DNA of 8,055 nt from CAYMTN01 sp964393335. Its GTDB lineage: Bacteria > Chloroflexota > Anaerolineae > Aggregatilineales > Aggregatilineaceae. The translations under genes and the position numbers were made by a program. Positions 6,599 through 8,055 of this stretch are shown one piece after another. The notes beneath the pieces are model-generated. The model was not told the origin of the DNA. It saw only the letters and a list, made by a program, of their open reading frames with translations, and did no database searches. Numbering within the stretch: the stretch's first letter is position 1; each line of letters begins with the position of its first letter. The stretch spans positions 1 to 8,055 of the forward strand of contig CAYMTN010000235.1 of assembly GCA_964393335.1 (NCBI GenBank), in the 5' to 3' direction.

Positions 6599-6724
6599 GA
6601 CGAACGGCAAAACGCCCGCGACCATCTCGTCACAGGCGTTGTTGGACTTCTCACGTACCGTTTCTTGACAGGCTATTGAACCTGACCCCTCACAGATCAG
6701 AGCCGCCTGTAATGCCCGGCAGAA

Positions 6725-7492
6725 TCAGTCAATCGTTGCGTTTTCCTTGATGGGAATGAAGCTCTTGCACTCCGGGTAGTTCGGGCAGGCGTAGAACTTG
6801 TTGCCCTTGTGCTCACCGCGTTTGGCGACACGTACGACCATCGTGGCTCCACATTTCGGACAGAGCGGTTGGCGCTGCTCATTCCCACGCGCTGCCGCCG
6901 GAGGGATGTCAGGGGTCACGGTGCTGAGGTCCGTCAGGTAGGGGGCCAGGGTACGTGCGAGTTGATCGGTATCATAGGAGCGTTCGGTACGAATGTGCAC
7001 CAGGGGAAAACAAGCGCTGCTGTAAACCGCATCCACGAACGCATCACGCTCGCGACGATCAGGTCGATTGTGGCTTGAGTCATCCAGTTCAATGCCCACC
7101 AGTGGACTCATGGACTCTGGTTCGCACAGTAAAAAGTCGACGTGCTTACGATCAATACGTGACTTGGCGCTGAAGTTCCGGCTCAAGTCATCGACGGAGA
7201 AGATGTCCCACAAGCCCACTTTTGGGCAGATGGTGGCGTGAGAACCGACGGTTTCGAGCAGGACCTGATAAAACGCATTCTCGCTGGCCGATAACAGCGT
7301 ATCTCGCAGGCGATATGGTGAGGGGTCTGACCGCTGGCGACGCCGCTTCTTGGACTGATGTGCCACAGTGTCGCTTGTTTTGTGATGCCTGGACCAACCC
7401 ACCAGGATCAATGCTGTAGCAGCTACCAGCAGCATGACTGCAAATTCATTCGACAGGTTTAACAGGGATTTCTCGTAATCACCCATCGCCAT
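6725..7492 (-). CDS. DUF2726 nuclease-like protein with topoisomerase-type zinc ribbon
   Basis: A 255-residue reading frame from ATG (7492-7490). Residues ~15-34 are a membrane segment (NEFAVMLLVAATALILVGW), followed by a basic stretch SKKRRRQR. Residues ~64-185 are DUF2726: LLSASENAFYQVL (66-78), KSRIDRKHVDFLLCEP (110-125), LVGIELDDSSHNRPDRRERD (131-150), then FPLVHIRTE. Asp119, Glu135 and nearby Asp/His residues suggest a PD-(D/E)XK-like nuclease core. Residues 210-247 are a C4 zinc ribbon of the topoisomerase I type: CPKCGATMVVR with Cys211/214 and FYACPNYPECKS with Cys236/242. The likely role is membrane-anchored nucleic-acid binding or cleavage; the substrate is unknown. No ribosome binding site precedes this ATG, and the same frame continues upstream past one TAG (7543-7541) into two more hydrophobic segments, so this is probably the 3' part of a longer gene. 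Confidence 0.82.
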   Translation of the reverse strand: MAMGDYEKSLLNLSNEFAVMLLVAATALILVGWSRHHKTSDTVAHQSKKRRRQRSDPSPYRLRDTLLSASENAFYQVLLETVGSHATICPKVGLWDIFSVDDLSRNFSAKSRIDRKHVDFLLCEPESMSPLVGIELDDSSHNRPDRRERDAFVDAVYSSACFPLVHIRTERSYDTDQLARTLAPYLTDLSTVTPDIPPAAARGNEQRQPLCPKCGATMVVRVAKRGEHKGNKFYACPNYPECKSFIPIKENATID

Positions 7493-7540
7493 CGCGATTG
7501 AGGCCAGGATGGCTACGATCCAGACAACGACTGCGTGAGC

Positions 7541-7657
7541 CTAGTCACGCCGACTGAACAGCCCAAGCACGGCATAGATGAGCGCTCCCGGTACAACCAG
7601 ATCACGAAGGAGCCACAGCGCCGACCCCAACATTTCTAGCACACTCGTGTCCGCCAA
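7541..7657 (-). pseudogene. Membrane N-terminus of DUF2726 gene, cut by amber codon
   Basis: Thirty-eight codons from TTG (7657-7655), with GGAG at 7670-7667 (9-base spacing) and an in-frame TAA just upstream (7666-7664). The peptide has a long hydrophobic stretch: LGSALWLLRDLVVPGALIYA, then VLGLFSRRD, then TAG. The same frame continues beyond the TAG with AHAVVVWIVAILASIAMAMG, a second membrane helix, directly into the DUF2726 protein. The whole therefore reads as one protein with three membrane helices and a nonsense mutation, or as a small membrane peptide translated separately with a reinitiated downstream ORF. Other genes here end in TAA, TGA and TAG, so general amber reassignment is unlikely. 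Confidence 0.6.
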
Positions 7658-7660
7658 AGC

Positions 7661-7730
7661 ATGTTACTCCATTTCTGTCAAATGGCAATCGGACCGTGTC
7701 ACTCATAACAAACTTCATAATGTTACTCCA
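7661..7730. repeat. 11-bp direct repeat containing ribosome binding sites
   Basis: ATGTTACTCCA occurs at 7661-7671 and again at 7720-7730. On the minus strand each copy reads TGGAGTAACAT and supplies a GGAG. The inner copy precedes the TTG of the membrane ORF. The outer copy precedes an ATG (7718-7716) that opens a 38-codon ORF in another frame, ending at 7602, with no recognisable family. The outer site may be a leader ORF or a duplicated translation start; the evidence is thin. Confidence 0.4.
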
Positions 7731-7807
7731 AGTTCATCGCACTGACAACCGACCTGGAATTGCTGGAGTGTCTCAGGTGACGTAAACCAGCATGAAATGA
7801 GAGGCGA

Positions 7808-7816
7808 TGGTATAAT
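7808..7816 (+). promoter_or_regulatory. Extended -10 promoter element
   Basis: TGGTATAAT (7808-7816) is a perfect extended -10 (TGnTATAAT). No good -35 box is at the usual distance, which extended -10 promoters can do without. It lies 80 bases before the GTG start at 7897, leaving an untranslated leader that contains the 8-base repeat TCCTCGCC at 7841-7848 and 7876-7883. Confidence 0.5.
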
Positions 7817-7896
7817 AGAACCCAGACATCAACCTCAGAATCCTCGCCGATCAACACGTCCGCTCATCCGTGATGTCCTCGCCATAAGGAGCCTCA

Positions 7897-8010
7897 GTGT
7901 CCATCCCCACCGAACACCAACCCGCTATCATCAACCCGTCCAACAACGCCTTGGCCCATGTTGGCCAGGTCGCAAACGAACACGCTGCCCGCAATGTCTT
8001 CACTAGTTAA
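7897..8010 (+). pseudogene. Short ORF at right edge, possible truncated recombinase N-terminus
   Basis: GTG at 7897 has AAGGAG at 7886-7891 (5-base spacing) and the extended -10 upstream, so initiation signals are good. The 37-residue product, beginning with Met at GTG, continues SIPTEHQPAIINPSNNALAH and ends VGQVANEHAARNVFTS before TAA (8008-8010). A segment like ANEHAARNVF followed by a YRxR-type helix is how some phage-integrase-type recombinases of Chloroflexota appear to begin; this comes from memory of the style and is weak. No frame after the stop resumes a convincing integrase domain in the 45 remaining bases. It could be a decayed gene start left after a rearrangement, or a real small leader peptide. 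Confidence 0.4.
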
Positions 8011-8055
8011 CCTTCACAATAGGCCAGCGAGTAGAGTAAACTGGGTGTATGATCA

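Larger units (their letters stand above)
6386..6724. other. Intergenic region between STAND and DUF2726 genes
   Basis: This 339-base stretch holds the STAND gene's ribosome binding site and candidate promoter at its left end and a strong nested inverted repeat at 6547-6598. From 6724 down to 6590 the minus frame of the DUF2726 gene stays open for 44 codons beyond its TGA, ending in a second TGA just before the inverted repeat. That extension resembles no family I know. No gene with a start and ribosome binding site is visible on the plus strand. Confidence 0.6.

Noticed and set aside
1..8055. DGR reverse transcriptase, template repeat or CRISPR array inside the window
   Set aside because: I looked for a reverse-transcriptase domain, an A-rich near-copy of 3449-3532 and evenly spaced repeats and found none, so any DGR template must lie elsewhere.

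Overview
The window looks like bacterial accessory DNA, most likely from a member of the Chloroflexota (inference). Reasons: a Uma2 gene followed by a DUF2283 gene, a very large STAND NTPase ending in a formylglycine-generating-enzyme-like (FGE/SUMF1) domain, a DUF2726 membrane protein, fairly high GC, and many decayed gene pieces. Cyanobacteria share several of these families and are the main alternative. No tRNA, rRNA, CRISPR array or complete insertion sequence is visible.

Left part (1-2110): the window opens in an AT-richer stretch and runs into the last ~70 codons of a decayed FGE-like gene (to 261). Next comes a helix-turn-helix protein fragment (405-~857) whose 3' end is lost. Its frame happens to stay open into a Uma2 (DUF820) nuclease-fold gene that has its own ribosome binding site (1104-1757). 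A DUF2283 gene with a TTG start follows 18 bases later (1776-1991). A short minus-strand remnant resembling the end of a four-helix-bundle protein faces it (1988-2107).

Middle (2114-6463): an intact amidohydrolase_2 family enzyme (2218-3291, plus) converges on a 988-residue minus-strand gene (3419-6385). The latter encodes DUF4062, an nSTAND1-type P-loop NTPase and an FGE-like C-terminal domain. This architecture fits a sensor/conflict ATPase. Near its C-terminus, the codons of the FGE surface loop are strongly enriched for NNC/NNT in the pattern left by diversity-generating retroelements (DGRs), and two GC-rich hairpins lie just past the stop codon. No reverse transcriptase or template repeat is in the window.

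Right part (6386-8055): a ~340-base gap holds the STAND promoter region and a strong inverted repeat that probably terminates the next minus-strand gene. That gene is a DUF2726 nuclease-like protein with a topoisomerase-type zinc ribbon (6725-7492). In-frame sequence upstream of it encodes two more hydrophobic segments, interrupted by a single amber codon (7541-7543), so the true protein seems to be a three-helix membrane-anchored DUF2726 protein carrying a nonsense mutation. At the right edge, an extended -10 promoter and a good ribosome binding site lead into a 37-codon plus-strand ORF that looks like the start of a longer protein, possibly a recombinase, cut off by a stop.

The two strongest leads are the DUF4062-nSTAND1-FGE gene with its possible DGR variable region, and the amber-split membrane DUF2726 gene.
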